Part shown: positions 55,646 to 63,558 of the stretch, in pieces
Layout of the letters: each line of letters starts with the position of its first letter
How positions within the stretch are numbered: the stretch's first letter is position 1
Source: Paraburkholderia sp. BL25I1N1
Lineage (GTDB): Bacteria; Pseudomonadota; Gammaproteobacteria; Burkholderiales; Burkholderiaceae
Direction of reading: 5' to 3'
Assembly (NCBI RefSeq): GCF_003002025.1
Contig: NZ_PVZB01000003.1
Location: forward strand, 124,001 to 188,000
Length of the DNA: 64,000 bases
The notes under the pieces: generated by a model
What the model saw: the letters and a program-made list of their open reading frames with translations, nothing else
What the model was told of the DNA's origin: nothing
Databases searched by the model: none
Program-made: the position numbers and the translations under genes

Positions 55646-56410
55646 CTATTCGTTCGACTGGCCTGCTGCACCTTGAATCGCCGATGCAATACGTGCTCGT
55701 AGCAGCATGACGGCGAACCGGTTATTCGTAACTAAATATCGCTTCCACATGCGTCTTGGTTCCTGCGCGACCCGAAAGGCCCATTCCAGCCCGTTGCGCT
55801 GCATCCACTGCGGGGCTCGACGTACTTTTCCAGCGACGACGTCGAAAGTCCCGCCGACTCCCATTACAAAGTCGACACCGAGACGATCCTGCCAGCGATT
55901 AATAAAGCTTTCCTTCTTCGGCGAAGTAATGGCGACAAAAAGAAGTCTTGCGCCGGATCGTCGAATTTTCTCAACCACCTTCTCCTCGTCGTCCCAGAAG
56001 TATCCGTGATGAAAACCAACGACCTGCAGGCCGGGGTACCGTGCCGCTGTCAATGATGCCGTCCTTGCCACGATCGCCTCCATCGCGCCCAGGAAAAACA
56101 CGGGCAGACCGCGCGCCGCGGCCATCTGCAAAAGTCGTTCAAAGAGATCCACTCCCGCAACTCGCTCCGGCACAGAATGGCCTAATAGTCGCGCGCCCCA
56201 AACTACGCCCATTCCGTCAATGTTGATGATGTCGCAAGCCCGGACCGACGCGTCGAGTACCGGGTCGGTCTGCATGCCAACAAGTTTCGCGACGTTAACC
56301 ACCACATGCTGAGTAAATTGTTTGCGTTCAATTCGATCGCCAATCATGTTGACGGTCTCATGCATGGTGGCAACATCCATCGGACATCCAAAAAGCTCGA
56401 TCCGTTTCAT
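55646..56410 (-). CDS. WecG/TagA/CpsF family glycosyltransferase (GT26)
   Basis: This 254-residue peripheral-membrane transferase adds an amino-sugar such as ManNAc or ManNAcA to a lipid-linked acceptor. Asp65 in INIDGMGVVWG is the conserved catalytic residue; SPKKESFINRW near 163 and GVGGTFDVVAGKVRRAP near 183 are family motifs. The C-terminal basic/hydrophobic segment (RRMWKRYLVTNNRF) probably binds the membrane. It fits well with the UDP-ManNAc dehydrogenase gene of the same operon. The ATG overlaps the upstream stop. Confidence 0.93.
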   Translation of the reverse strand: MKRIELFGCPMDVATMHETVNMIGDRIERKQFTQHVVVNVAKLVGMQTDPVLDASVRACDIINIDGMGVVWGARLLGHSVPERVAGVDLFERLLQMAAARGLPVFFLGAMEAIVARTASLTAARYPGLQVVGFHHGYFWDDEEKVVEKIRRSGARLLFVAITSPKKESFINRWQDRLGVDFVMGVGGTFDVVAGKVRRAPQWMQRNGLEWAFRVAQEPRRMWKRYLVTNNRFAVMLLRARIASAIQGAAGQSNE

Positions 56411-57630
56411 TGTGTCATCCCCGGTAGGTACTCAAACCCTCGTTGTCTTTGCTCTTGAAGTTCACCTCTCAAACGAACGCGATTAGCGTATGCCCCGATC
56501 GCGTAAAACGCCCAAGCTTGCGTCCAGCGAAGATAGTTGATTCGGTTTGTCGTCAGTTTCCCTTTCTGGTACATGAAACGACGTTCGCGTGGCATATAGA
56601 GCGTGTCTACTGCACGCTCAAAAATTCTGGTCGCCAGGAGGTGGTCATCATCGCCGGAACCAACGCTTTGCAACGTAAGCAACGCTTGAGCAACCGAATG
56701 CGTATCAAGCGGCCAGACTGAGTTGTCGTAGTATTTGACTGTGCCGTCCGGGAGAAAAAAATTGTCCCGGTAATAAGCCATTCCTCGGCGTATCGCTTCG
56801 TCGAATTCATCGAACTTTGCGGTGCGTTGCAGGGCTGACAGTGCTTCCAGGTTGTAACCGGTATGGAACCCATCCACAAACGAGTGGTGGTCCCGCGTAC
56901 CGTATTGCCATGCACCGTCCGCGCGTTGCATTGTCACTGTGCGGCGCGCGGCGCTGATCGCCCGATGCATCATCGCGTCGTCCCCTAAGCGATTTGCAGC
57001 TTCTCCGGCGACCGCAGCGGCCCAAAGGTTCGCGTTGTGCACGAAAGCGGATTCACCGGGGATATAGGCGTAATATCCTCCGTCCGCCCGGAAAAGCGAA
57101 TCTACGAAGAGACCTGCGTCCGTTGCGGCCTCCAGCAATCGCGGCTCGCCCGTCTCAAGTCCGAGCGCGGCAAGCGCGCGCGCTACATAGCAGGTAGTAA
57201 TTGCGTTGGGCGTACCAGAGGGGACAAAGAAAGCGCGTGCGGCCCAGTCAAAGTGATATCCCCAGGAACTGTGCTTCCACTTCTCGCGGTCACAACGTTG
57301 CTCCAATAACCATTCCGCTAGTCGGGTGGCCTCCTTAATACTCCATCCGTCGCACAATCGTCGTTCACGCTCGATAAGTCCCAGAATGATCAGCGCAATT
57401 CCTTTCGGATTGCGGCGGCGCGGCACACCGACAAACGGCCTCAGGTTCCAGAGGCTGCGCTTATGAAGCTGCAGCCACGCAATCTTTGCGAAAGGCAGAG
57501 CGCCAAGCTTTAGCTGTTTGAAGAACGAGCTGTTGAGGCCATCAAACGGGTCGTATCCGGCGTAATCGCTCGCGCGACATTGTGCGATCAGTATGTCAGC
57601 CAGCGAGTCGGCATCGAGGCGGTCCGTCAT
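56407..57630 (-). CDS. alpha/alpha-barrel protein of the exopolysaccharide operon (VpsJ-like)
   Basis: This 407-residue protein appears to have no signal peptide. Repeated helical hairpins with conserved aromatic and Gly-rich turns (WGYHFDWAARAFFVPSGTPN, RADGGYYAYIPGE, RADGAWQYGTRDHHSFVDGFHTGYNLEALS) indicate an alpha/alpha toroid like six-hairpin glycosidases, epimerases and VpsJ-type proteins. It may modify the nascent sugar chain, but no catalytic residues can be assigned with confidence. It overlaps both neighbours by 4 bases, so it is integral to the operon. Similar proteins are often misannotated as delta-aminolevulinate dehydratase. Confidence 0.65.
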   Translation of the reverse strand: MTDRLDADSLADILIAQCRASDYAGYDPFDGLNSSFFKQLKLGALPFAKIAWLQLHKRSLWNLRPFVGVPRRRNPKGIALIILGLIERERRLCDGWSIKEATRLAEWLLEQRCDREKWKHSSWGYHFDWAARAFFVPSGTPNAITTCYVARALAALGLETGEPRLLEAATDAGLFVDSLFRADGGYYAYIPGESAFVHNANLWAAAVAGEAANRLGDDAMMHRAISAARRTVTMQRADGAWQYGTRDHHSFVDGFHTGYNLEALSALQRTAKFDEFDEAIRRGMAYYRDNFFLPDGTVKYYDNSVWPLDTHSVAQALLTLQSVGSGDDDHLLATRIFERAVDTLYMPRERRFMYQKGKLTTNRINYLRWTQAWAFYAIGAYANRVRLRGELQEQRQRGFEYLPGMTQ

Positions 57631-58754
57631 TTGCTTTGCTCCAAGTGCTTAGTCGTTGATACTAGTTCTCCGGCGCCAAACACATGAGCGTTGCGATAGC
57701 ATTGAACATACCGCTGCACAATCGACGTCGAACGATAAAGGGCACATGCACGCGCTAAGCCGGCGACACCCATCTTGCGCGCATGCCCAGGATCATCGAG
57801 TAGCTTCGAGATCGCATCCGCCAGTGCTCGGGAATCACGCACATCGACCAGATATCCGCTGACTCCTTCCACGACCAGGTCGAGGAACCCGCCTAATCGC
57901 GTTCCGACAACTGGCAAACTGCAAAACATCGCCTCCAGTGTCGCAATGCCGAAAGACTCGAAATGACTCGGCATGCAGAACAGACTCGCTCCGCGATAAA
58001 ACGCAAGTTTCGCGTCGCCCTCCAGCCAGCCTTCGAAGATCACGCGGTCAGCAATGCCGTGCTTAAATGCTATACGCCTCCAGCACTCAACGTCACCCAT
58101 TCCGGCCACTCGTACCTGGATATCCCGGCCCTTTCCCGTTAGCTCGGCGACTGCGCGAAACAGATCTTCCAGTCCTTTCGCTTCGCTCAGTCGTCCGGCA
58201 AAAGCAATGTATGGCCGCTCGCATGCCTGCGATCGACGTGTGAAAACTCGCTGTTCGGCGCCGAGGGCCATATTTCCGACCACGTGGACCGCATCGGTAC
58301 CTCGCTGACTTTGCAGCCAATTAGCCAAAGGTGTCGAAACGGCGATTACACAATCGACCCTCTGTAGAAACGACCTGCATAGGAAGCGCGTGAGAGGATC
58401 GGCGTTCTCAACGAAGCGCTCGAAATTCCCAGAATGCAAATGAAAAACCGTACGTTTCCTTAACACCGCCGCGACGAGAAAAAGGACAAATTTCCGGTAC
58501 AGCGAGCCTCGCTCGGATACATGGAAATGCACGACATCAGTTTTTTTGGCAGCGAATACGAAACGTGGAACGTCGATGAAGGCAAACGCCAATATCCCGC
58601 CAACGGTTCGGAACCCGCGCGTTTCAAAGAACGAAGTGGACACGCCGGCTTGTTCGAACGTGCTTCGTAGCATTGCCAACTGCGCGAGGATCGACGCAAT
58701 ACCGCCTCTTTGCCCGCGACCGGGCCCGACATGAAGGATGCGAATGCTCATCAC
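57627..58754 (-). CDS. glycosyltransferase family 4
   Basis: This 375-residue GT-B fold, retaining glycosyltransferase is cytoplasmic. The N-terminal domain opens MMSIRILHVGPGRGQRGGI with the GG loop; the donor-binding domain has AFAGRLSEAKGLEDLFRAV near 190 and the E-x7-E region in SHFESFGIATLEAM near 285. It adds one sugar of the repeat unit. Start choice between two adjacent ATG codons is open. A 184-base gap separates it from the dehydrogenase gene. Confidence 0.93.
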   Translation of the reverse strand: MMSIRILHVGPGRGQRGGIASILAQLAMLRSTFEQAGVSTSFFETRGFRTVGGILAFAFIDVPRFVFAAKKTDVVHFHVSERGSLYRKFVLFLVAAVLRKRTVFHLHSGNFERFVENADPLTRFLCRSFLQRVDCVIAVSTPLANWLQSQRGTDAVHVVGNMALGAEQRVFTRRSQACERPYIAFAGRLSEAKGLEDLFRAVAELTGKGRDIQVRVAGMGDVECWRRIAFKHGIADRVIFEGWLEGDAKLAFYRGASLFCMPSHFESFGIATLEAMFCSLPVVGTRLGGFLDLVVEGVSGYLVDVRDSRALADAISKLLDDPGHARKMGVAGLARACALYRSTSIVQRYVQCYRNAHVFGAGELVSTTKHLEQSK

Positions 58755-58938
58755 GAATTTCCCGGTAAGCTCACCCGGCCGTTCTCCCCCAGACCGCAGA
58801 CTCTCATTGCAACAATGCAGCGATAGGTGTAAGTGTGTCGCGTATCAATGACTGCCTGCATACCCTCAGCCGATCTTGCGTCGTCTAGACCATCGGTCCC
58901 GACATGTCGCATACTTAAGCTCGTGGGTTTTCGCCGTG

Positions 58939-60177
58939 TCACGAGAAGATCCCTCGCGTATCGACGAGAAGCTTCGACTGCAATCGGCGTCTGTTGATAT
59001 CCTTGAACTCGCGGTGATCGACCAACAGCAAAACTATATCGGCCGCTTCGATCGCGCTAGTGAGGCTAGTTAGCTCAACCTTCCCACGCAGCGCCTCTGG
59101 TAGGACCGCCACGTTTGGCTCAACCACCACAATGTCTGCCACGCGCTCGTCGGCTAGTTGATTGACAATGTCTATGGCCGGACTCTCACGCAAATCGTCG
59201 ATATTGGCCTTGAATGCAAGACCGAGACAGGCAATCACTGGAGCCTTGAAACGTGCCGCCAGCCGCTTCGTCTGCTCGATTACGTAGTGAGACTTGCCGT
59301 CGTTCACTCCGCGCGCGGTTCGAATCAGTTTCGCCTCGTCAGGTGCGGAATCGACGATGAACCAGGGATCGACTGCAATGCAATGTCCGCCGACACCCGG
59401 ACCAGGCTGAAGAATACTCACACGCGGATGGCGATTGGCGAGACGAATGAGTTCCCACACGTTGATGTCGAGTCGATCGCAGATCATCGACAGTTCATTT
59501 GCATAGGCAATGTTGACGTCACGAAACGCGTTTTCGGACAGCTTGCACATCTCCGCAGTACGAGCGTCTGTCAAGATGCAATCCCCTTGAACAAAGATCT
59601 GATATAGATCGCGAGCCAACTCGCCACAGCGGCGCGTCATGCCACCGATCACGCGGTCGTTCTGCACGAGCTCTCGAATCACGTGTCCCGGCAGAACGCG
59701 CTCCGGACAGTGGGCGATTCGTATGTCGGACTGCTCGCCAGCATGTTGCGGAAACGTCAGATCGGGGCGGCAATTAGCGAGCCATGCCGACATCTTTTCA
59801 GTCGCGCCCACCGGGGAGGTCGACTCGAGGACGACGATATCTCCCTTCTTAAGTACCGGGGCAATCGAACGGCTTGCCGCCTCTATGTAACTCAGGTCTG
59901 GCTTATTGCCGTCGCAAAACGGCGTCGGGACGGCAATGAGAAACGCGTCAGCTGGTTCAGGGATCAGTGTCGCGCGCAAATGGCCTTGGGTGACGGCCGC
60001 ATGAACCAGCATGTCCAGTTCGGGTTCGACGATATGTATCTCGCCTTTGTTGATGGTATCGACCGCGCTTTGCGATACGTCGACGCCGACAACCTTCTTC
60101 CGGCGTGCGGCAAATGCTGCAGCAGTGGGCAAGCCGATATACCCAAGTCCAATAATGGAGATGACATCGAATGACAT
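58939..60177 (-). CDS. wecC: UDP-N-acetyl-D-mannosamine dehydrogenase (WecC-like)
   Basis: This 412-residue NAD-dependent enzyme oxidises UDP-ManNAc to UDP-ManNAcA in the cytoplasm. The Rossmann motif GLGYIG is at 10-15, the catalytic Cys266 in GPGVGGHCIAVDP, and the second Rossmann half carries LGLAFKANIDDLRESPA near 315. WecC, rather than UDP-glucose dehydrogenase, is favoured by the start (ISIIGLGYIGLPTAA) and the PTPF/KPDLSYI segment. Its WecB epimerase partner is not in the window. It is the first clear gene of block 1. Confidence 0.88.
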   Translation of the reverse strand: MSFDVISIIGLGYIGLPTAAAFAARRKKVVGVDVSQSAVDTINKGEIHIVEPELDMLVHAAVTQGHLRATLIPEPADAFLIAVPTPFCDGNKPDLSYIEAASRSIAPVLKKGDIVVLESTSPVGATEKMSAWLANCRPDLTFPQHAGEQSDIRIAHCPERVLPGHVIRELVQNDRVIGGMTRRCGELARDLYQIFVQGDCILTDARTAEMCKLSENAFRDVNIAYANELSMICDRLDINVWELIRLANRHPRVSILQPGPGVGGHCIAVDPWFIVDSAPDEAKLIRTARGVNDGKSHYVIEQTKRLAARFKAPVIACLGLAFKANIDDLRESPAIDIVNQLADERVADIVVVEPNVAVLPEALRGKVELTSLTSAIEAADIVLLLVDHREFKDINRRRLQSKLLVDTRGIFS

Positions 60178-60220
60178 AGCGTTGGTCTCGTCGCTTAATA
60201 AGTCTTTTTTCTAGGAAGCT

Positions 60221-60778
60221 TCAACTGCTTGCCGCCGCACTACGCGCTCGAAAACGCAATGGTGGTGCTCGCGAGCAACCAGCGTCGTCGCTGCCGACAT
60301 GATTCGGCTCAGGTCGCCCCCCCAACCGAACGGTCCCTATCTCTATTGCGTGGGCCGCTTGGTCGTGTCTCGCATAGCTAGCCCCCGGCGCTATTTCGTG
60401 GTCGTGCCGGTGCCGCCGGTTCCCCCCGTAGTACCGGTATTGCGGGGCCAAACCCTGCGACACGACGCCGTACTTCGAGCAGAAGTAATGTGTTCTACCG
60501 CCAATGTCAGTTGCACCGAAAGCAATGGACGGTTGACATTTGAAAAACTTGGGTACTTCCACATATACATCGGACATCAGATGCCGAAGAATCGTGTGAT
60601 CTTCACGAGTAAATACCGCACCGCCGTCCGCTGGGTAGTTCGCTAATCCCCCGGACATCTCGACATAAGACAAAATGCCGATGGCACCCAGCCGGCCTGT
60701 TAAGCACAGATAAAACTGGGGGATTTTTCGACATGCCTTCCGCATCCAACTCGATCTGGAAACGCCGACACGGCGCAA
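60221..60778 (-). CDS. doubtful reading frame in the leader of block 1
   Basis: This 185-residue frame lies between the sigma-54 promoter candidate at 60926-60941 and the dehydrogenase gene. The middle (GGLANYPADGGAVFTREDHTILRHL, VYVEVPKFFKCQPSIAFGATDIGG) reads like real protein, while both ends do not. A run of six C (60422-60427, six G on this strand) lies where another frame would continue as a Thr/Gly-rich tail ending at a stop near 60391. This may be a small real gene with a frame change, a decayed gene, or non-coding leader. No family is recognised. Confidence 0.3.
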   Translation of the reverse strand: MRRVGVSRSSWMRKACRKIPQFYLCLTGRLGAIGILSYVEMSGGLANYPADGGAVFTREDHTILRHLMSDVYVEVPKFFKCQPSIAFGATDIGGRTHYFCSKYGVVSQGLAPQYRYYGGNRRHRHDHEIAPGASYARHDQAAHAIEIGTVRLGGRPEPNHVGSDDAGCSRAPPLRFRARSAAASS

Positions 60779-60925
60779 ACACAGCGCGGTCTTCGGTGGA
60801 AGACCGCATCGCTCTGCGTTGAGAAGACCACCTGATAACCCCCGATCAGGCGATCGTTTGAAACAGAATTCGCTGCAACTTATGTCTCTACTTCCTGCGC
60901 TATTCGGGCAGCGCGCAACCTATAA

Positions 60926-60941
60926 AGCACCATGCGTGCCA
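60926..60941 (-). promoter_or_regulatory. sigma-54 promoter candidate for exopolysaccharide block 1
   Basis: On the minus strand it reads TGGCACG-CATG-GTGCT, one mismatch from the consensus TGGCACG-N4-TTGCW. Transcription would start near 60914, leaving about 740 bases before the dehydrogenase gene that include a doubtful frame. A perfect 22-base palindrome begins 124 bases upstream. The gap 60178-61095 has no other element I can support. Confidence 0.7.
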
Positions 60942-61065
60942 ATTGCATTTATATTCTTGTAATTGTCGGCGGCTACTCCTTGAAGAGCGCGTCCACGCTT
61001 GATCTGTTGAGATAAGATCATCACGATGAACTGTCTGCCGACCTCGGTTAGATTGCAATGCACCC

Positions 61066-61087
61066 CGCGACGTTACGTAACGTCGCG
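61066..61087. promoter_or_regulatory. 22-base perfect palindrome, candidate enhancer site
   Basis: The left half CGCGACGTTAC (61066-61076) is repeated exactly in inverse (61077-61087). The centre GTTACGTAAC contains the CGTTACG core on both strands. Its centre is 135.5 bases from the -24 edge of the promoter at 60926-60941, the same distance as the repeat at 55214 from its promoter. It is also 9 bases past the EAL gene stop, so a terminator is the alternative, but no T-run follows. Confidence 0.6.
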
Positions 61088-61095
61088 AGCGCTTG

Positions 61096-61974
61096 TCACG
61101 CCTTCTGCCGTAGCGCCAACACACTCCCCAACCCAGCCTGCGGACGCGCGAACCAGAACCCCTGCACCAACGCGTCGGGCCACCGACTCACCCACTGAAA
61201 CTGTTCTTGAGTATCCACGCCGCTCACCACCACTCGCACATCGAGTGCATGCAGCAGATCCATGATCGCGCTCATCACCGCTGCGCCACGTTTATCGCCC
61301 GGCACTGTCGCCATCAACTCGCGCGCGACAACGACGGTGTCTACATCGAGCGACCCGAGCAATGCGAGCGACGATGCGCCATTACCCCACTTGCCTATCG
61401 AAAGACCGACACCTGTTTCCCGAAGACCCTCGGTCAACGTACGCAAAGACAATAACTTTGCTGCCTCCGCGCTATCGGTAACTTCAATTTCAAGTAGAGA
61501 AGCCGGCACGCCATACGAATCGGCGACTCGCATGAGTTCCTCTGCGAAAGAATCGAGCAGCGCCACTTGCGCACGCACCGTGATCGCAACCGGTTGCATC
61601 GGCAGCTTCGCGTCGAGAGCGCCGCGTAATTCACGGCACACGCTGTCCACGACGAAAGAGAACATCTCGCGCGCGACGTTCGGATGTTCGAGCGGCATCA
61701 TGAAAATGCCCGGCAGCAGTAAGCCGTAGTCCGGATGCGTCCATCGAACTTGCGCTTCAAGGCGCGCCAATACGCCACTCGCGGCGCGATAGGCGCCTTG
61801 AAACACGAGATGGAATTCTCCTGCGCGCAGTCCGTCGCCGACACGCCTTTCGAATTCGCTCAGGCCCAAGGAAGCATCGCCGGAAGTAGCCGCGTCATTG
61901 TGCGCAACACGGTCGATGCTTGAGTCCAATATGTTTGCAGACGATTCGGGTTGTGCATAGTCGAGCGTGTACAT
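61096..61974 (-). CDS. degenerate EAL-domain protein
   Basis: This 292-residue cytoplasmic protein has the fold of cyclic-di-GMP phosphodiesterases but has lost key residues. The EAL motif survives only as E73-A-Q. The metal-site Asn (normally in N-V-S) is replaced in ITVRAQ. The DDFG motif is SIGKWGNGASSL (192-203), without the Asp pair. The catalytic Lys motif (K-I-D) reads VVVAREL. QGFWFARP (271-278) at the end is typical. It is therefore unlikely to hydrolyse c-di-GMP and may sense it or bind a partner. A sigma-54 promoter candidate lies 34-49 bases upstream. Confidence 0.85.
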   Translation of the reverse strand: MYTLDYAQPESSANILDSSIDRVAHNDAATSGDASLGLSEFERRVGDGLRAGEFHLVFQGAYRAASGVLARLEAQVRWTHPDYGLLLPGIFMMPLEHPNVAREMFSFVVDSVCRELRGALDAKLPMQPVAITVRAQVALLDSFAEELMRVADSYGVPASLLEIEVTDSAEAAKLLSLRTLTEGLRETGVGLSIGKWGNGASSLALLGSLDVDTVVVARELMATVPGDKRGAAVMSAIMDLLHALDVRVVVSGVDTQEQFQWVSRWPDALVQGFWFARPQAGLGSVLALRQKA

Positions 61975-62007
61975 GGCGGAAATGTGTTATCCAACCCCGT
62001 CAACGTA

Positions 62008-62023
62008 TGCACATGTCGTGCCA
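62008..62023 (-). promoter_or_regulatory. sigma-54 promoter candidate for the EAL gene
   Basis: On the minus strand it reads TGGCACG-ACAT-GTGCA, one mismatch from TGGCACG-N4-TTGCW, sharing with the block 1 promoter the G at the first T of TTGC. Transcription would start near 61997, 23 bases before the ATG. A CGTTACG inverted repeat lies 130 bases upstream. Confidence 0.7.
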
Positions 62024-62153
62024 AGTACCCGGCTCAATGCGTAAAGAGAAGGGGAAGAGGAACAGAGAACCATGCCGCACAAGCGTTCTCGAGGAAAAGA
62101 ACAAATTCCGCAGTGGGGCGAATCTGCTTCGCCAAACGTTTGCGTGAATCTGC

Positions 62154-62184
62154 GCGTAACGTAGCATTCCGCGTGACGTTACGC
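62154..62184. promoter_or_regulatory. 9-bp inverted repeat, candidate enhancer site of the EAL gene
   Basis: GCGTAACGT (62154-62162) and ACGTTACGC (62176-62184) form a perfect inverted repeat with 13 bases between. Each arm carries the CGTTACG core. The centre is 146 bases from the -24 edge at 62023, about one helical turn more than at the other two promoters. Confidence 0.55.
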
Positions 62185-62317
62185 TGCTTCGCTCGCCACG
62201 TGATTGTGTGCGAAGACATTCAGCAAGACAATTTGACCGAGTGAAATAGATTGACTAGTATCACCGTCAACAGCAGCATGTAAAACTAATAACATCCACA
62301 GTACTCAGACCAGTCCG

Positions 62318-62596
62318 ATGCTAGAAATTCCCCTTTCAGACGCCAATTGGGCTCGCGTCCAGAGTCTCTTCCCAGTGCTTTCATCAACACGTGGACGGCC
62401 TCGCCGCAGCGATCGCGACATCCTCAACGCGATACTCTGGCTGCAACAACGAAAAGAAAAATGGCACAGACTTCCTGCGACTTTCCCGCCGCAACAGACT
62501 TGCTATCTTAGGTACATGGCGTGGAAGAAGACCGGCGTGCTGGAACAAGTGAACGAGCGCCTTCCTCTGCACGATCCGGATATTTCGAACGTTTGA
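62318..62596 (+). CDS. stand-alone DUF4096 protein (IS5-type transposase N-terminal domain)
   Basis: This 92-residue protein matches the N-terminal DUF4096 region of IS5-family transposases: LSDANWARVQSLFP at the start, GRPRRSDRDILNAILWLQQRKEKWHRLPATFPPQQTCYLRYMAWKKTGVLEQV in the middle. It ends with its own stop, and no catalytic DDE domain follows in any frame to 62834. No terminal inverted repeats or target duplications were seen. It is either a decayed insertion-sequence remnant or a domesticated DNA-binding protein; the intact frame and its position between regulatory genes lean slightly to the second. Confidence 0.75.
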   Translation: MLEIPLSDANWARVQSLFPVLSSTRGRPRRSDRDILNAILWLQQRKEKWHRLPATFPPQQTCYLRYMAWKKTGVLEQVNERLPLHDPDISNV

Positions 62597-62834
62597 TTAA
62601 TACGTTTTCATTTGTCCGAATCCCATAACGACGGGGAGGTGAGGCGCGATCTAGCGGGTCACACCGATGACAAAACCGATCTCAGCGCCCCGGTTGCGAG
62701 ATTGCCAGCCGACGTGCCCAGCGCGAAACGTGACCGGCACCGCCGCCCAATAAAAAACTCTCGGCGTCGGTGAAAACACTAAACGCAAGGCATCGACAAT
62801 GTACAGTCAGGCGATTCAATTCGCCCTTGAACCG

Positions 62835-63533
62835 CTACAACGCAACAGCAAACGCTTCGCGCGGTTCTTCTTCACGCAGAATGTAGCCAAGCCCGCGCAA
62901 AGTCATGATCTTCGCGCTTGAGGCCGCGAGATGCTTGCGCAAACGGTGGATATAGATATCGATTGCATCGGCGCTCGGTTCGTCGTCGAGTGTGAAGACT
63001 TTGTCCATTAGCGTCGCCTTGGAAACTGTCTTGCCCTGTTTCAGCATCAACGTCTCGAGAATGGCATGTTCGCGCCGACGCAACGGCAAAGGCTCGCTTT
63101 GCAGCATGAATTCGCGCGAGTCGAATAGATAGCGCAAGTCGCCGCACTCGATCGACTGGCCCTTGTCGCCGGCCGCCTGACGGCGGATCAACGCGTTGAT
63201 GCGCGCCAGCAGTTCGCGTGCGTCGAAGGGTTTGACGACATAGTCGTCGGCGCCGGCGGAAAAGCAGGCCACCTTGTCGTCGGTCGAGCCGTTCGCGGTC
63301 AGCATGAGCACCGGCACGTTGTCGCGTTTGCGACGCAGCCACGCGAGCACATCCTTGCCGCCAATGCCGGGCAAGCGCAAATCGAGCAACACAGCGTCGT
63401 AGCATTGCAGGCCAAGCAGCGTCTCGGCCTGTTCGCCGTTCTCTGCCCAGTCGATCACAAACTGCTCGACCTGCATCAGGTTCATCACCCAGCGCGCAAG
63501 TTCCGCATCATCTTCTACAAGCAGCAGTTTCAT
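62835..63533 (-). CDS. OmpR-family response regulator
   Basis: This 232-residue regulator has a receiver domain with the acidic pocket Asp8/Asp9, phosphorylation site Asp51 (LLDLRLPG), Thr79 and Lys101. A winged-helix output domain follows (PLRRREHAILETLMLKQGKTVSKATLMDKVF and DIYIHRLRKHL near the end). The ATG at 63533 has GAGGGA upstream; the longer frame beyond it runs into the kinase gene. It lies 25 bases downstream of a sensor kinase gene on the same strand. The target genes are not evident. QseB/TctD-like proteins are the closest by eye. Confidence 0.92.
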   Translation of the reverse strand: MKLLLVEDDAELARWVMNLMQVEQFVIDWAENGEQAETLLGLQCYDAVLLDLRLPGIGGKDVLAWLRRKRDNVPVLMLTANGSTDDKVACFSAGADDYVVKPFDARELLARINALIRRQAAGDKGQSIECGDLRYLFDSREFMLQSEPLPLRRREHAILETLMLKQGKTVSKATLMDKVFTLDDEPSADAIDIYIHRLRKHLAASSAKIMTLRGLGYILREEEPREAFAVAL

Positions 63534-63558
63534 TATTCTTCCCTCATGTAGCCGCGCG

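Larger units (their letters stand above)
61975..62317. other. intergenic region between EAL and DUF4096 genes
   Basis: These 343 bases between divergent genes contain the sigma-54 candidate (62008-62023) and an inverted repeat (62154-62184). The part next to the DUF4096 gene (62220-62317) is AT-rich and may hold its promoter, but no clear ribosome site is seen. Confidence 0.6.

Noticed and set aside
61066..61087. Reading the 22-base palindrome only as a terminator of the EAL gene
   Set aside because: It could form a 9-bp stem with a 4-base loop, but no T-run follows on either strand. Its core recurs upstream of the other two sigma-54 candidates, so a binding site is preferred; a double role is not excluded.
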